Source: Candidatus Woesearchaeota archaeon
Lineage (GTDB): Archaea > Nanobdellota > Nanobdellia > Woesearchaeales > UBA525
Assembly: GCA_003694385.1 (NCBI GenBank)
Contig: RFKA01000063.1
Location: 1-5,715, forward strand
Direction of reading: 5' to 3'
DNA: 5,715 bases
The notes under the pieces are model-generated. The model did no database searches, was not told where the DNA came from, and saw nothing but the letters and a program-made list of their open reading frames with translations. This document shows, one piece after another, positions 5,582 to 5,715 of this stretch; the stretch's first letter is position 1, and every line of letters starts with the position of its first letter. A program made the translations under genes and the position numbers.

Positions 5582-5715
5582 TGGATGACCTCCTCTTCAC
5601 CAACAGCATTGATGAAGCTCTGCCCGAACTCCTCACCAGTGTTCACCTTAAAAAAGAGCTGGTCGTACGCGTGGAATTGCTCTCTGCAGGCATCCACTTG
5701 TTTCTTCGCCAGCAC
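5578..5715 (-). CDS. C-terminus of an unidentified gene upstream of the VWA gene (5' end missing)
   Basis: Reading the minus strand from the right edge gives an uninterrupted frame of 45 codons (beginning VLAKKQVDACREQF and ending GEEEVIQ) closed by TGA at 5578-5580. Its stop overlaps the GTG start of the VWA gene in the 4-base GTGA, and its last codons carry that gene's Shine-Dalgarno sequence, which supports a real coding frame. The visible tail is soluble, mixed-charge, probably helical, with an acidic end and no membrane helix. I do not recognise the family. A MoxR ATPase, DUF58 protein or another Bat-locus member would be expected by context, but nothing in these residues proves it. Confidence 0.7.
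   Translation of the reverse strand: MLAKKQVDACREQFHAYDQLFFKVNTGEEFGQSFINAVGEEEVIQ
5588..5593 (-). promoter_or_regulatory. Shine-Dalgarno GGAGGT that sets the GTG start of the VWA gene
   Basis: GGAGGT within GAGGAGGT lies 6 nt before the GTG at 5581, inside the last codons of the upstream gene. It is the only strong ribosome-binding site in the window and settles the non-ATG start. An internal gene uses a Shine-Dalgarno sequence while the promoter-proximal acyltransferase gene lacks one, as in archaea with mixed leadered and leaderless initiation. Confidence 0.8.

Overview
The window looks like a piece of an archaeal chromosome, most likely from a lineage with DPANN-type (Woesearchaeota/Pacearchaeota-like) surface proteins. 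Four things point there. A giant extracellular beta-sandwich protein carries more than 50 N-glycosylation sequons (N-X-S/T) and an Ig/CARDB domain style common in those genomes. TATA-box promoters lie immediately upstream of start codons, one of them at the right distance for a leaderless mRNA. The minus-strand genes form a membrane VWA (BatA-like) cluster. No bacterial -35/-10 promoters are evident. The phylum cannot be fixed from this sequence alone.

Layout. Positions 2-3034 (+) hold the 3' part of a very large secreted or surface protein. The reading frame is open to the left window edge, so the true start is outside; the GTG at 44 is only an internal codon. Positions 3035-3389 are a convergent intergenic region, clearly more AT-rich than its GC-rich surroundings. 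It contains three copies of a perfect 12-bp palindrome (TTAGGTACCTAA), a five-copy ATATC repeat with 10-11 bp spacing, pyrimidine-rich near-tandem repeats and several T-runs. I see no convincing gene in it. Positions 3390-5715 are all minus strand. In transcription order they hold the C-terminus of an unidentified gene (5578-5715), a BatA-like VWA membrane protein (4616-5581, 4-nt overlap GTGA with the upstream gene), a small membrane-anchored helical protein (4097-4531) whose C-terminal half resembles DUF4129 in sequence pattern, and a PlsC-family acyltransferase (3390-4043).

How the genes may work together. The unidentified gene and the VWA gene are almost certainly translationally coupled. 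The small helical gene follows after 84 bp with its own TATA-like boxes and a strong inverted repeat, so it is probably served by both readthrough and its own promoter. VWA proteins of this type usually sit with MoxR AAA+ ATPases and DUF58 proteins in membrane-associated chaperone/assembly loci; such partners would be expected just beyond the right edge. The acyltransferase has its own TATA box and appears to be a separate, probably leaderless, transcript.

The least explained part is the convergent intergenic region. Palindromes and phased repeats between two 3' gene ends are not expected for ordinary promoters, so terminator, chromosome-organisation/partition, replication, transcriptional-regulator and insertion-remnant explanations all remain open.
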